Assembly: GCA_016648135.1 (NCBI GenBank)
Contig: JADDOH010000162.1
Location: forward strand, 1-64,000
DNA: 64,000 nt
Reading direction: 5' to 3'
DNA from: Agrypnia vestita
Lineage: Eukaryota > Arthropoda > Insecta > Trichoptera > Phryganeidae
Shown: positions 11,140-22,654 of the stretch, piece by piece
Numbering within the stretch: position 1 is the first letter of the stretch
Layout: each line of letters opens with the position of its first letter
The notes under the pieces: generated by a model
Seen by the model: only the letters and a program-made list of their open reading frames with translations
Databases searched by the model: none
What the model was told of the DNA's origin: nothing
Translations under genes and position numbers: made by a program

Positions 11140-11515
11140 AGCGATCTGTATACTGAAGTACGAGAACAAGTTAATAAAGCATTCACCGTCTCCCCTGAGA
11201 TGCGGGATCCGCACCAAAGGACTCCTCAGAACATCTGAAATGAAAGTGCTGGATCCATAAGGAAAACATGCAAAATAGAGGACATAGCGGACATAGAGGA
11301 CGATGGAGTAGATCCAGAAGGAGATTCTGGATAGATCACGTAGACAGAATGGACAGTGACAGACTCTTGCATACAGCAGCGAATGAAATCCCTTCCGGAC
11401 GACGCCCATCGGGAAAACCACCGAAAAGACGGAGAGGAGGGGACCTTGTCATCCCAGGAGACGTGGTTTTCTGTACCAAGATATACTGAAAGAAAAGAAG
11501 GAGAAGAAGACTTTA
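11140..11515 (+). mobile_element. non-LTR retrotransposon C-terminal fragment, internally deleted
   Basis: Same family as 30954-31626. It starts with the equivalent of LYTEVREQV, then a deletion of roughly 150 bp joins it to LRTSEMKVL. It continues through RGRWSRSRRRFWIDHVDRMD, SDRLLHTAANEIPSGRRPSG and DLVIPGDVVFCT before a purine-rich tail (GAAAGAAAAGAAGGAGAAG) at about 11488-11510. The last 74 codons (11268-11489) are open, so this is a better C-terminus than the one at 31 kb. Confidence 0.82.
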
Positions 11516-11564
11516 CATAATGCAACATTCACAATACCACCCGTGATAGACCACCACGTCTATC

Positions 11565-11763
11565 AATTTTTTGTAAGTTGTATATATGTTTAATTTGCAC
11601 ACCTTGTTTCATATGTGAGCTGTATTTCTACTGCCGCCACCTGTGATTGAAAATTTATCATTGCCATAAACTACATTTTCGATCACAGGTGCTGTAGTAA
11701 AAATACAACTCGCATGTGAAACAAGATGTGCAAGTTAAACAAATATATAACTTCTAAAAATTT
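11565..11763. mobile_element. fold-back MITE (~85-bp arms)
   Basis: The left arm (TTGTAAGTTGTATATATG, TTTAATTTGCACACCTTG, CACCTGTGATTGAAAA) is complementary to the right arm over about 85 bp with scattered mismatches. A short spacer lies between, near 11650-11675. Confidence 0.87.
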
Positions 11764-11885
11764 GATTGATGTAAAGTGATCACTTAAGTCAGCCGTACGA
11801 TAGATAGGTCGTAAGCCCTATAAACACCCAAAGAAGACTAGTCTCTATGAGAAATCTATCATGATTAATGATGTCTGGGAGTGAA
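11764..11885 (+). mobile_element. dispersed repeat F, copy 1
   Basis: Carries TGTAAAGTGATCACTTAAG, ATAGGTCGTAAGCC, ACACCCAAAGAAGAC and GTCTCTATGAGAAATCTAT in the same order as 52797-52990 and 60290-60490. Class unknown. Confidence 0.75.
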
Positions 11886-12681
11886 ATCCAGGATTTTGTT
11901 CCTGAAAATTTTGAACATACTCAAAATATTCTGAATTAAATTGACATTAAATAAGATATTATAGATGGCGTTAAGTTGTAACGAGCTTTCTGTTTATGGC
12001 ATAGTATACGAGTGTGGCCGTCTCAGGCAGGCCATTACTCGTCATCACGCTTATTGGTCACACTCATTGACAGTAAATAACTAATTAACCATTTAGTAAA
12101 TAACTAATTAATTTAATTACTATAACTTACGAGACGGTTTTACAACGTGATTTAAAACCGTCGCAGTGTAAGTACGAAAGCCATACATGTGACACAATTA
12201 AAATAATTACATACCTGACAGTAATTTATTTGTTTTCTTCACTTCAATGCAATTTAGATATTGTTTAAATTTCTTTGACATTTCTTTTGACACGCAGAAA
12301 GATTACGATATCTCCCCAATCTCAATGTTTCTCTTTAAATGTTAAATTGGTCTAATAGAAAATTTTTATAATTTATAAAACAAAAGTTATAATTTGTAGA
12401 CATATTTAATGAATGCTCAATTCCATTTGGGGGGAAAATGCAGTCGATTTTGAGATTTTCATATTTCAATTTGAATTGTTTTATTTTCCGATTAAAAATT
12501 TGATAATTTAAATTATAATTGTTTCTGAAATGGTTTATACAAAAATATTAATCCTTTCGTCCGTAAGCGCAAGTAAAAAAATCATATACAAGCATACCTT
12601 TCTACGTATGCATGGTTCAATTATTATATTATATGAATTTTAACTATTCGTGTAATGTATAAGAGAAGTCACGCGATTAAA
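11886..12681. other. AT-rich non-coding DNA
   Basis: No gene or repeat family recognised. Confidence 0.55.
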
Positions 12682-13396
12682 GCGCTTGTTCAGACACAGC
12701 GGGAACCGTTCAGTTTCAGAATCGCGTTTCCAAACACGCGATTTGTGTTATCTGTTCACACAGCCGCGGTTAATAAGCGTTTTGTGCGCGCGAAAATAAA
12801 CGTCAGTTTGACAGTTCTGGTGCCGTTCTCCATCTTTGAATATCAGAGATATATTCGCTCATTACTTTGTTAACGACGACCGTGTTCCATGGCTAGACAT
12901 ATAAATATCATTCTGTCAGTTCATTTTGGTGAATAAATACCTACTTCTCTAAAATACTCTTTTTTTCCACCATTTCCAAATATCTCCACCAACTCCTGCC
13001 AAGCTTGGTTCTTGGCATATTTGAGTAATCCTCACACTATTACAGGTCTTTTCTCCCATATTACAGGTCTTTTCTCCACTTCATCAATAAAAAATTCAGT
13101 GTCAAAGCGATCCATAACCATAGAAAAGAGAATATAATCCACGCGTGCTCCTGTTGTGACATGAAACCGTGCGGTGCCCGCAACGCGACTGAACGCTCTC
13201 GTAAGGCCCCATAGTAATAGGATCGTGCGGGCGCCGTGCGGGTCTATTTTCTAGCGGTTGGGTTGCGGGCACCGCAGCGGTTGACTAACCGCACGGTTGT
13301 GTGTGAACGATCACATACAAACCTAGGTAAATGAGACCCGCACGGATCTCATGCGATTCTGAATCGGCACGGTTCCCGCTGTGTCTGAACAAGCGC
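12682..13396. mobile_element. TIR element, GCGCTTGTTCAGACACAGCG ends (Harbinger-like?)
   Basis: Inverted termini GCGCTTGTTCAGACACAGCG continue as GGAACCGT and GAATCGC, near-identical over ~45 bp, bounding 715 bp. The flanking triplets are AAA on both sides, which would fit a 3-bp target duplication (PIF/Harbinger), but the local A-richness makes this weak. A second, nested inverted repeat, GTGCGGTGCCCGCAAC against GTTGCGGGCACCGC, lies at 13171-13280. No transposase seen. Confidence 0.75.
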
Positions 13397-15285
13397 AAAA
13401 TCAGCGAGACCCGATAAGAGAATTCAAACAATTTCCTAACGAAAGTTATTAGAGAATACAAAAAACTTATTTCTTATATCTCATTGAATTTAAAATAAAT
13501 GGTAATTTTGGCATAGCAAAGTGTTAATTAGTAATTCACAAGTGTATACACGCGACGTGCATCGTCACAATACAATCTCCCTTTAAAATCTGATGCACTG
13601 GCCGTGGTCATATTCTTCCGAGGCTGGCCTTGTGGATAGGAATTTAATTTGAATGAATACATACTTGAGCGTGAGTTCCACCGCACCGGCACTAATCCCC
13701 GGAGACATTTTGTAATTATAATGATTATGATAGCTGTCATCATGGCTGCCCGCTCAGAGTCGGCTCTGAATCCTATTTCGGGGCTAATTGTGACAAAAAA
13801 GCATTGTTTTCTGGCATCTTGGTGATATGTAGGAATGTTATTATAAATCCATTTATTAAGCTTTGTTTTTCTAACTCCTCCGTAATCATTTTCGTAATTG
13901 GATGTAACGGAGTACTTTGGGAACTTTTTTTTGCCTCTTTGTAATGTCAGACAGGCATTTCGCGTATTTACGGGGATAATACTAAAATAAAATGGTTTCA
14001 CGGCGTGTCCTAAGCATCATGCGGAAAATTGCATTTCACTTTACTTTTGCAATGAAGGTTTAATTATAAGCCTGTATTATTACACGTCTTTTTACGTACT
14101 TTTAAGTAGTCTCGCGTTTTAATTTTTGCTTTATTAAAAATTCCGACCCCACCTGCAAACGTAAATAAAACAGCAATGCCACTGCTAAATTACATGACTT
14201 ACATATATACTACCTTTGATTGAATGAAAATTTAAAAAAAGTGTACGAGGTCGAGAAACTGTCCTTTACTGTACCAAATATTTTAAGAAATTGTTGCATA
14301 TAATTTTTTTTAAATCTCCGGTCAGTTTAAAAAAATATTTTTTATAACATTTACATACATATATACTGAGTATAGTTTATAAGATATAACTTTTAGTAAA
14401 TTCGTTCACACGCGTGTACATTTATGGATACAATGACCGCAAATTTTGATAGTATTCACATTCTGGAGACAAAATATTTTGAAATAAGTAATTGAATGCT
14501 TGACGTAAATAAACTTAAACTAAAAATACAAAAGTTTGTATTGAAAGTTCAATGTAAAAATAATCTTGAGTAAGCGTGGGCAAGTTTTTCGCAAAATTTG
14601 TCAATTTGTCAAAAGTAAATTTTTATATAAAAAAATATTTAAATTCCGTAATCACATTATATTCGTTTATTGTTGCATATTTAATAAATAAAATCGCCAA
14701 TTTACTAAATTACCCGATTTAAAAAAAAAACAATATATTGGTTACACGCGTTACACATGTCAATTGTGTTTTGCAATGAATTTATTACTTGCTCATTAAA
14801 CAATTGAACGAGTTATTTTAAAATTATATAAATACGCGTAAAGTCAACAATTTAGAATTTATAAGTGGATTCTACCTTTGCATGTAGATAAATATGCTTT
14901 ATTACAATGAGAAAACTCTATTTTCCCAAACCGGTAAGTAATTTAAGTTGTTGAACAAAGTTGATTAGAAATTTGATTACTTTTCATTAATGTATTGCGT
15001 ATTTATTAAATCAACTGAAGTAAGTCGAGAAAGGTCCTTTTGGTTTTTTATTGAAATATAATATTTGTGTTAATAATAAAAAGAGCACATAATCCTTATA
15101 CCGACAGAATAAAAAGCACAAAAATTCCGAGCCTAGTAAATAAAACTTTCAATATGATCAAAAATAAAACTAATAACGAGTTGAGTAATATGAAAATTAA
15201 ATATGTTTAGCATAATTTAATATGAATATGTAATAACTTTGTTGTATGAGAAAATTCACAAAATACACTGCTGTGCAGTTATTTG
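13397..15285. other. non-coding DNA
   Basis: No feature recognised. A 157-codon open frame on the minus strand (13528-14001) contains a run of Ile from (AAT)-type sequence and matches no family I know. I do not call it a gene. Confidence 0.5.
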
Positions 15286-15730
15286 TTATATATTATATGA
15301 ATATTTTTTTTGAAAAAAAAAAACGAAGAGAACTAAGGTTATTGTGATAAATAAACCATTTTTCACATTGTACCGTCGACAGTATGAACCAATAGTACCA
15401 GGCAGGAACGTGTATTGTATGTGCAGGATTAACGCTCTGTAGAAGTCTAGCAACCGGTCACATAAGTCATGCGAGCACATTTGGTCGGTGCCTCCCTGAC
15501 TTATTCGATGCAATTTATTGTTAATCTCGCATTCCCACTTTGCCCACCGTATATTCCCCACAGCAAAGAGCTGCCAGTTTCCCGGCCGCGCCGACTTCCA
15601 GAGATATGGCCGGCGGAAACTTCCTCGGAATTTGTATGAAACGGTCCGACACAGCGCGTCTTCCATAACGCGGAAGGGGAATACTTTACATTTCAATGTG
15701 AATCTTTCGTCGCCCACGCGTCAATAGTCC
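15286..15730. other. GC-richer island, non-coding
   Basis: GC-richer block (centre 15540-15730: CCCGGCCGCGCC and GGCCGGCGG) in AT-rich surroundings. Open frames on both strands (143 codons minus, 69 plus) show no recognisable domain. Candidate conserved regulatory DNA or an unrecognised exon. Confidence 0.35.
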
Positions 15731-16246
15731 TGTCGGGCTGGACCGCGTCCGTAATAAAATACATATAATTATTGTCATAGAGTATAATGCCGGACATTAG
15801 AGAATTTATTCACGGCGGCTGACTCCATCTGGGAGTTCTTTCAAACATTTGTTTAAACATTTTGTTTTAATAGCTCGCAATATAATGGCCGCGTTAACGT
15901 TCAGTTCCATTCGTAGCATTTCCAGTCTCATCAATAACTATTTCACAAGTAAACCAACCTACTTACGAGATCTGTGCGCGATTCGGTGTTATTATAATAT
16001 TACTTGAGATAAACAGTCACTTATTTTACCCGACCAATTAAAAAATGATAATATTGACGAGTATCGGGTACGCAAGTACCGAAAGAAGGAATTTCGAGAT
16101 TGGTTGTATTATAGATAGTACATAAATAGGCCCGATATCCCTATCAGTCACTCACATTCAATCCTCAATGAATCAGTTAATTAATAATATTACGTAAATG
16201 CCAAAAAAACAAGATTACTTGAATGTAAAAATAAACGTATTGAGAT
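15731..16246. other. non-coding DNA
   Basis: Nothing recognised. Confidence 0.5.
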
Positions 16247-16690
16247 TTACGACGCAGGTTCTAGGCTACCATTATTAACCAACGTACATTTTAATGGTCT
16301 TTGTCAACTTATCGGTTATTATAAATTATTTTAACCGATGCAATAACTATTTATACAAAAAGCAATTTACAAACCACATTTATAAATACCTTATAATACA
16401 ATACCTTTATATCGTTTTATTCATTAAGAATTTAAATTGATATTTAGAGCAACCAAAAGCCAAATAACTTACACAACTCGTTTGCGGAGAATTAAAATTA
16501 TTAACGGTTTACCGCAATGGAAAATTGAACTTTGACGGATTAAAATAAAAGTGACAAAACATACTAAGATGTGCACAGATGTAACGAATACAAATAAACG
16601 ATAAAAAATATTTTATTATTGCAAGCATTCATTATTTAATGTCAATTTTTTGCAGGATTTCATATATTTTTTTATAAATTCACTCATTCA
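16247..16690 (+). mobile_element. dispersed repeat Q, copy 2
   Basis: Diverged partner of 10225-10680 in the same orientation, about 6 kb away. Shared blocks run from ACGCAGGTT to CATTATTTAATGTCAA. Could be two insertions of one element or an old local duplication. The differing flanks favour insertions. Confidence 0.8.
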
Positions 16691-17713
16691 TATTTTTAAT
16701 CCTCATTGAATCAGTTTATAACAGTTAATAAATTTAAAAAAATTAAAAGATTATCTTGAGTAAAGAAATAAACATCATATTATGACATAACGAGATGTTA
16801 GATAGTCCTCTTTGGTTAGATAGTGCCCGTATCAAAGCTTAGGATGACGCTAGGTGAAGGACGGTGTCTGATATCATTAGACCTTATTAAGTCGGTGATA
16901 TAGAGGGTTAGGTAGAAAAGGAAGAGTACTTCTCCTTCGGGAAACGAGTGGTGTTATGTTGCAGTATATTCAAAATGAAACCGTAACATTGGTGCATGAA
17001 ATAGCGATGTGAACGTAAGCGTTCATTTTCATAACTGGTTTAGGATTCCGTGCGTTCACCTATTAGCTGGCTCTCAAATACACTTCAGCGGGGAACAGAA
17101 CCATTATGATGCCTGCGCGGTGTGTTGCCGTGGAAAAATGGCTAGCTGTCTCTCAATATGTTCTTAATCTCCTAAATATTTTAATCAATTCATAAATTTG
17201 CCAATTTTAATAGGAATACATGTTTTATAACGGTAATTAATAATCCTCACTGGTCTATAAAACTTTCTAACAACCTCATTCCGATTTAACACGTTTTTTT
17301 TAAGTCACCGAGGATATTAAAATACGGCTGTTGTCAGAGATGTTACACATCGGGGATTAATTAGCCGCAAAATGTGTGCGGCAATATTTCATCTAATTTC
17401 TCTTCTCTATAGTAAAAGAACCGTGCGGTAGACACTGACGTACACATCATTAGCCCAGAATCCAACAGAATTTTTTTGAACACTGTAGTATATTTTATTT
17501 TCATTCAATTCGCACACATGGGATATAATTTCTCTTTTATGTAGAATGCAGTTGATTAATGCTACTAATAATAAATTATATTATTTTTAGTGCAATAATT
17601 TAAAAATATACTAATCGACACTCGTTATTCTTTTTATTAGTTTTTTTACGTTTAATAAGCGACAATAAAATACTGCCAGACACAGATAATCACAAAAATG
17701 CGTATAATTAAAT
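16691..17713. other. AT-rich non-coding DNA
   Basis: No gene or repeat family recognised. A mildly GC-richer part at 16800-17130 has no coding frame of note. Confidence 0.5.
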
Positions 17714-17835
17714 AATACTTACTTACCATCACGCCGCAGAGGATAGAGCGCCACATTCTTCTGTCACACAATTCTCACCTCATCCACATTCATACATCTT
17801 CACATGCAACTAGATGATTGTTAACAAACTAACCT
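17714..17835 (-). mobile_element. RTE-like non-LTR 3' end fragment
   Basis: On the minus strand it encodes the degenerate C-terminal tail of the same family as 46569-46715, ending in GATGGTAAGTAAGTATT, i.e. the (GTAA)n tail. A further piece at 19005-19046, across mariner copy 2, matches a more internal part of the family. Confidence 0.72.
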
Positions 17836-17836
17836 A

Positions 17837-17862
17837 AATGTTGTGCTATGAAAATAGGATAG
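17837..17862 (-). mobile_element. SINE family A fragment
   Basis: TGTGCTATGAAAATAGGA is the 3' core of SINE family A. Only about 25 bp remain. Confidence 0.5.
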
Positions 17863-17888
17863 TTAGTTATATATTATAGTTATATATA

Positions 17889-19002
17889 TTAGGTCCTTAC
17901 ATATGAAATTGGTGTTTTGCCGTACTGGCAAATTTGATCTCAAATATCTTCTCTTTGGTTAGGAATTCCAAATCCAAATTTATACAGCTATTTACTCATG
18001 TATTTGTGTTTTGAAAATTATAATTCATTTGTTTTTTCCTCAATTGTTTTTTTCTTTGCGTCACTCAGTTTACAAAATGAAAAACTTGAAATATCGCGTT
18101 ATTTACGAGTACGAGTTCCACCGTGGCACCAGTGCTGCAGAAACGGCTCGAAGGATTAATGATGTGTATGGCGACGGTGCCGCAAAAGAAAACACAGTGC
18201 GTTTTTGGTTCCAACGTTTTCGTTCTGGAAATTTCGACCTGCAGAACAAGCCCCGTGGACGGCCGGAGACCAAAGTTGATAATGAAGAATTGAAGGCTAT
18301 TGTGGAAGCGGATCCATCGCAAACCACATCCGAGTTAGCTGCAGGCTGCGGTGTTAGTGATAAAACTGTTTTAATCCACTTGAAGCAAATTGGTAAGGTG
18401 AAAAAGCTTGAAAGGTGGGTACCTCACGAATTGAGTGAAGCAAATCAACAAACGCGCGTTGACTGCTGCGTTGCATTACTTAACCGGCACAATAATGAAG
18501 GGATTTTAAATCTTAAATCTGGCCAGACGATTACGGCAGATGTCTATTGTCAGCAACTGCAAACCATGATGGAAAAGAAAGCTGCTAAACAACCGAGGCT
18601 GGTTAATCGCTCTAGGCCACTGCTGCTTCATGATAACGCTAGACCACACACTGCACAACAGACGGCTACCAAATTAGAGGAGCTTCAATTGGAATGTCTA
18701 AGACATCCACCGTACTCTCCAGACCTTGCCCCAACAGATTACCATTTTTTTCGAAATTTGGATAACTTCTTGCAAAGGAAAAAATTCAACTCCGATGGGA
18801 CAGTACAAACCGCCTTCAAAGATTTTATTGATTCCCGTCCGAATGGTTTTTTTAGTAAAGGGATCGATGAACTACCTATGAGATGGCAAAAGTGCATAGA
18901 TAGCAATGGTACATACTTTGATTAAATAAAACTATTATAATAAAAAAAATCGGCTTTATGTTCCTCCCATACTAAACGCCAATTTCATATGTAAGGACCT
19001 AA
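17889..19002 (+). mobile_element. mariner (cecropia-type) copy 2, 171-bp internal deletion
   Basis: Both inverted termini are present (TTAGGTCCTTACATATGAAA inward from 17889, its complement ending at 19002) with TA at 17887-17888 and 19003-19004. Length is 1114 bp, exactly 171 bp less than copy 4 (1285 bp). That difference is fully explained by one deletion near 18513. Non-LTR fragments flank it on both sides (17714-17835 and 19005-19046). Confidence 0.97.
18077..18925 (+). pseudogene. mariner transposase with in-frame catalytic deletion
   Basis: Open frame of 282 codons from the ATG at 18077 (MKNLKYR) to TAA. The frame stays open upstream of the ATG but only into the element's 5' untranslated region. 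It keeps the N-terminal paired-type DNA-binding region with the GRP linker (residues 1-112), the WVPHEL motif, the second catalytic Asp (HDNARPHT) and the third (SPDLAPTD). Exactly 57 residues, equivalent to 146-202 of copy 4, are missing, including the first catalytic Asp of ITCDEKW. The junction falls at TTTTAAATC/TTAAATCTGG. One further change is Leu to Lys in MMEKLAAK. It should be catalytically dead but could still bind DNA or form dimers. Otherwise very close to copy 4, so young. Confidence 0.93.
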
Positions 19003-19004
19003 TA

Positions 19005-19046
19005 TTTCTCACCTCACTTCACTCAACACGCCCAAACTATCTGAAA
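19005..19046 (-). mobile_element. RTE-like non-LTR fragment, right of mariner copy 2
   Basis: CTCACTTCACTCAACACGCCCAAACTATCTG-type sequence matches 48250-48290 (CATTCGCTCAATATGCCC and onward). Together with 17714-17835 it suggests that mariner copy 2 landed in one degenerate non-LTR copy. Confidence 0.5.
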
Positions 19047-19644
19047 TAATGTTAATATATCTATTACATTAAATTAACAATTTCGAATTCTTAATCATTA
19101 AAAAAACAGACGTACCTATATATAGGTTAAACGAATTTAGGGAAAACAGTCAGAATTATTATGGGACGTAAAAAATCGTTGATTTATGTATTGCGCTGTG
19201 GACCAGTAGGTAAGTATATCGGGTACCCATATAATTATATTAGAAATTCTACCTAGACAAGATTTCTTTTTATACTCGCCCTCACCACAATGATATATCT
19301 TACTTAATTTAGTTTTCTAACTTATATTCTTACAAATTTCGGTGTCATTTAAAATAATTATAGTTATTTTTATATCTCCATATACCTATGTAAGCTGTTG
19401 TATTTCATTGAATCTTTAGGTAGTCACTGCGTGGAGCAACATTTTAATTTAAAATGTCTTTTATATTCAAACCTTCTACTACACAAAATATTTGAGTTAT
19501 TTATAGTATTAGGCACTTCTATAGTTTAGAGAGTAGCAGGTTCTCTTCTGTATAATTAGTATTCCTTTTTAACAGAATTAATAAATGCTTTAACTGAAAG
19601 GGCTAGACGGATTTTGACTGTTGTCTTAAAATAAAATAAAAATG
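19047..19644. other. AT-rich non-coding DNA
   Basis: No gene or repeat family recognised. Confidence 0.5.
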
Positions 19645-19862
19645 TAAAGTAACTTGCCGGTGTAACGGCTGACTCTTGCGTAGTGATCCATTGGTCGCTA
19701 GTTGGAGTCCCATCCAGGACACTAGCAATTTAGACCTATTTTCATAGCAGCGCTTAGCTTAGTTTCAAAAGAGTAAAAATATTTCGTAAATAAATATTTT
19801 AATTACGAAATATTTTTATAAAAATATACGCGTATTCCATGTTCGCATCTCTATTTTTTTTA
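19645..19862 (+). mobile_element. tRNA-derived SINE, family A copy 2
   Basis: Head with TAGTGATCCATTGGTCGCTA and a degraded B box. The body ATCCAGGACACTAGCAATTT, CCTATTTTCATAGCAGCGC and TTAGCTTAGTTTCAAA follows, and the 3' end CGTATTCCATGTTCGCATCT precedes an A/T run. The 3' end is shared with 22655-22820. An AT-rich insertion (around 19785-19825) breaks the body. Confidence 0.78.
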
Positions 19863-20419
19863 ATAAAAAATGTAACATCTAAAAATAATGTTTTTTTTAA
19901 AATAATAATAAAAATAATAAATGTGTTTTTTTTTTAAATTATTTTTACAATAATCAAAATTAAATTAATGGAGTAAATCACATCCTACACTACGACCATT
20001 GATATTAATTAATACGTCAATGACTACGGCGATGTTAAATCTGAAAGTTGCGTATTAATCAGAATTCATTAGTCATTCTTTATTGCATTTCCCGTATTCG
20101 TACTTCCTTTAATGGAAGGATTTAAGATATCTTAAATCCAACCTTTGTTTGCATATCTCCTGTTTGATTAACATAAAAAGGCATAAATGATACCACAGTT
20201 ATTTAAATTTAATTTTCCATTGTAGTATAGGTATTATGACCCGTTCAATTTAAAAGCAATGCTGTCGCCCTTTGCCTAATTTTTACAATATAATTTGCTA
20301 TTCCTTGTCTTTGATATCTATCAAACGCATTTCTTTGAGATTGTTTTCGCATAATTTTCAGAAATGGGCAGTTAAGTGCCCTTCGATATAATTTAATATT
20401 TGTTTAAAACATTTTCTTA
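19863..20419. other. AT-rich non-coding DNA
   Basis: Nothing recognised. Confidence 0.5.
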
Positions 20420-20760
20420 CATTCCGACCCCAATTTGCCGCCCCTTATCACCGCCTTGCTTGCTAAGCCCGCGGGACGTCCGTGAGCCCGATGGCCTCGA
20501 GCTGCGGAGGTCGGAATTATTTGCGAATTATTAGCACACGCTGCGAGCTTGGTACTCGCGCTGCAGTACCCCGGCGATTATCTAAAATGTTAACATTTTA
20601 ATGGTCCATGCATCGGCTATGTGGGGCAGGAGGCGGGCGCTACCGCCAGCCAGGACTATCACGCAACTTCGTGGCCATAATATAGGCAGTCTCCGCACTG
20701 TACAGCCGGCCTACAATTATTTCCCGGGTCTACCCATGGCAAAGGCAGACGGGGCATGAA
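20420..20760. other. GC-rich island, non-coding
   Basis: Sharp GC-rich block (CCGCGGGACGTCCGTGAGCC near 20469, GGCAGGAGGCGGGCGCTACC near 20624) with no recognisable coding frame. Candidate conserved regulatory DNA. Confidence 0.4.
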
Positions 20761-21640
20761 TACAAGATTGATTCGATGTTGATTACATCAGATGTTTATG
20801 TCAGATTTTGTGATAGATAAGAAAATCATTGTTGTGATCGATTTTATATAACGTATTTATCATACTTGGGCGTCTTCGTAACGTTATACAGATGCGTACA
20901 TACATATTTTACAAGAAAGCATATTTTGATAATCACAAGCGCACAGAGGCATTCTGAGATCAAAGGCGTTTGAAATTAGGTGAAAACCTACAATTTTTAA
21001 TAATAAAAAAATATTAAATGAAATCCAATCTCGAATTTTATTAAATACCTATCAACGGTCGCATAGCTTGAGTTTTATCAGGGCATATTTGAATAAGTTT
21101 TAAATTAGTACAAAAATTATAAACAGTTTTTTTATCTATGTCTAACCTTAAAGTGATTGCTTCCTTCAAAAAAAGTAAATTGTTAAAAGTTGTACAAAAT
21201 AAATTATTTGAGTCAGAATTTTATGCAACCTTAAATATAGGTTCTTCAATTGACTATTTATTATTAATCAACCTATTTATTTGTGTAATGTAAATTAGGA
21301 TTTTATTTACCATATTACAAATCTTAATGAGCTGTTTTGATCTGTTACCTTTGGTAGTACGTCCTCCAATTCACTGCAATCAAATAATTAAACGCAGATA
21401 ATGTATCGCGGATTCAGAGATGCCCAGTTGAGATTTTTCTAGTTAAGACGGTTTTACAGTTTTGTGACGGAAATTATGTAACTAGGATCCAAATAGGATA
21501 CATATCTAAAATTGTTTAAGAATTGTATTAACACATCATAAATCAATTTCTCAAGTGCACTGTTTTATCGACAGTATACAGAACACATGTCACATCAATA
21601 TTCTTACTTTTAACAGCTACTTAAATCAGTTACACATCTG
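20761..21640. other. AT-rich non-coding DNA
   Basis: Nothing recognised. Confidence 0.5.
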
Positions 21641-21735
21641 AGTTATGAAAATAGGACTAAATTGCTGGTCTCCTGAAACAGGCTCCGACCGCTGGATCAC
21701 TAGGCGAGTATCTTAACCACTAGACCGAGAAGCAT
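21641..21735 (-). mobile_element. tRNA-derived SINE, family A copy 3
   Basis: On the minus strand: an A-box-like TCTAGTGGTTAAGATACTCG, then CCTAGTGATCCAGCGGTCGG, a degraded B box (GGAGCCTGTTTC), GACCAGCAATTTAG and TCCTATTTTCATAA. Same order as the other family A copies. Confidence 0.8.
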
Positions 21736-22654
21736 TTAATATATTATATTAATATACAATGCAGAGTTTACAATTATATAAAATGTATAGCTTTAATAAT
21801 ATAATTTTTGTTTATCTTTCCAAACATTAGACATTACCATCAACTCTAGGATGAGCGCTAATACAAGCACCGAAGCGACTCAAAATGATACATATTCATA
21901 TTCGATTTATAATAGATAAATAATAGTGAAAATCTTATAATTTTTGTGTCACATAGTCATTATTAAACTGCAGGGCTTACTGTTTTTAGCACAAAATAAT
22001 TGTTGATACACAAATAATATACATTACTATTATTATTACTGCAAGAATTGTTGATACGGTGACAGCTTTATGGTATTTTGTTTTTAGAGTTCCTATTACA
22101 TTTATTCCTAGTACCTATATAATTGTGGCAATTGCATAGTACAATTTATAAAAAAGTAGATAAGCTTTTATGATAAATTCACAATCATTTCATAATTCTT
22201 AAACTCAATTGGTCTTATTTCATTCTTGACTTTAGCCAGTTCGATAAATAACGCTACCACTATCCGATGTTATGCTTAGTTCGCGGCGCTTGCCAATTAG
22301 AGCAGTGACGGACAATAATATTCTCCAGAGGGCCGAGATGAGGGAAATGAACAGGGAAAAGATTAATAATAAGGCCTTAAAACACTGTTTTACCTCAAAA
22401 AATATCATTTTACAATTTAATCTAAACCTTCATATTTTTAATTAAGATAAAATATAGAATTTTCACATAGACGAAACTATTTATATGTGAAACAGGTATG
22501 GACGTCTTTATTGGTTGCCACAGGGCTTATGAACTATTTTAATTGATTAAATTTAAATGATCAAATTTATGAAAATGCGTTTTAACATTTGTGTTATTGT
22601 TTATACTCATACGACATATTTTGATATTGTGCTCTTGAACTGTTAAGTAAATGT
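21736..22654. other. AT-rich non-coding DNA
   Basis: No gene or repeat family recognised. Confidence 0.5.

Noticed and set aside
13528..14001. 157-codon open frame on the minus strand
   Set aside because: Contains a low-complexity Ile run and no recognisable domain, and has no supporting splice or codon-use signal; length alone is not enough in 64 kb.
15286..15717. 143-codon minus-strand frame in a GC-richer block
   Set aside because: No domain recognised and an overlapping frame exists on the plus strand; better described as an island of unknown role.
18011..18076. 22-residue N-terminal extension of the mariner transposase
   Set aside because: It starts with TTG and lies in the element's 5' untranslated region; the ATG at 18077 (and 60077 in copy 4) gives the standard mariner length.
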